A DNA stretch of 25,315 nucleotides, taken from NCBI GenBank assembly GCA_963575745.1, contig CAUYUJ010010469.1, positions 450,804 to 476,118 of the forward strand. Reading direction: 5' to 3'. Below are positions 24,971 through 25,315 of the stretch, in pieces (the stretch's first letter is position 1; the number at the start of each line of letters is the position of its first letter). The notes under the pieces are model-generated. The model was not told where the DNA came from. It did no database searches and was given only the letters and a program-made list of their open reading frames with translations. A program made the translations under genes and the position numbers. This DNA comes from Prorocentrum cordatum (taxonomy: Eukaryota; Sar; Dinophyceae; Prorocentrales; Prorocentraceae).

Positions 24971-25315
24971 GCAGCTACATTGCACCGCTGCTGCAGGAGC
25001 GAATGGTGCTGCACCTGGATGCAAACGGCTTCCTACATACCGCCATCCTGTCAGGGGATCGGCAGGCAGTAGAGGCTGGAGCGAGGGTGCGCGCGCAGCA
25101 GGCCAGTGCCGAGCCGAGGTCAAACCCAAGGAACCACGGGCCCACGTTCGAAGGCAGAGCACGCCCTGGAGCGGGGGCCGCGACTGCGGAGGCCGCAAGT
25201 ACAACCACGCCCTGGCACGCGGACATACGACAGCTGCTCAATCGAGCAAGCTTCGCCATCCCTCAGGGCAGACTACCACCTGGCAGCACAAGAGAAGAGC
25301 TCCTGGACATACTCA
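24904..25315 (+). CDS. C-terminal continuation of the long gene (3' partial)
   Basis: Frame 1 is open from after 24717 to the window edge. From about 24904 it reads as good protein: TRVGSRHIVQGSRVTLEAP, then LLQERMVLHLDANGFLHTA, and PWHADIRQLLNRASFAIPQG. It therefore probably continues the same gene after a third frame change near 24890-24905. The crossover point cannot be fixed because both frames are open across it. The product is unrecognised and the end is outside the window. Confidence 0.5.

Overview
The window looks like nuclear DNA of a dinoflagellate. Three signs point there. First, a Ty1/copia-type retrotransposon carries protease, integrase and HVDD reverse-transcriptase signatures of the kind I recall from dinoflagellate copia elements, plus a methyltransferase-like module. 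Second, three head-to-tail degenerate copies of the dinoflagellate spliced leader lie just upstream of a long gene. Third, the surroundings are GC-rich and dominated by GGA tracts and degenerate CTTGGGG repeats. Genus cannot be settled from sequence alone; the CTTGGGG repeats remind me of Prorocentrum, which is a weak inference.

Layout. Positions 1-8252 are the inside of a copia-like element, cut at its 5' end by the window: gag-protease, then zinc-finger/methyltransferase-like/integrase, then reverse transcriptase-RNase H. The first two parts share one frame and are separated by a single TGA. The third lies in the -1 frame and overlaps the second. Positions 8253-15440 hold no confident gene. 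They contain CTTGGGG repeats, an 11-bp satellite, CCT and GGA tracts, a nearly perfect 315-bp tandem duplication, and a large foldback structure (about 12695-14000) whose inverted arms enclose a GGGGACAGTGGT minisatellite. A possible arginine/serine-rich gene lies at 15459-16148. A purine tract of about 1 kb (16737-17757) and a gene-poor stretch follow. From 19235 to the right edge runs one long, unrecognised gene. It begins with relict spliced leaders and contains three repeats of roughly 150-180 residues, a cysteine-rich zinc-ribbon-like motif, and several frame changes.

The most unusual signal is at DNA/RNA level. Three stretches each carry their own class of tiny perfect hairpins whose stems vary with compensating changes while spacing and loop stay constant. 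The copia element has 5-bp stem, 4-nt loop, 5-bp stem (GCGGG-GNNA-CCCGC and variants). The long right-hand gene has 5-5-5 with loop CTTCA. The 15.6-16.3 kb region has short stems around CAT. The first two families sit inside coding sequence in more than one reading frame, so protein selection alone does not explain them.
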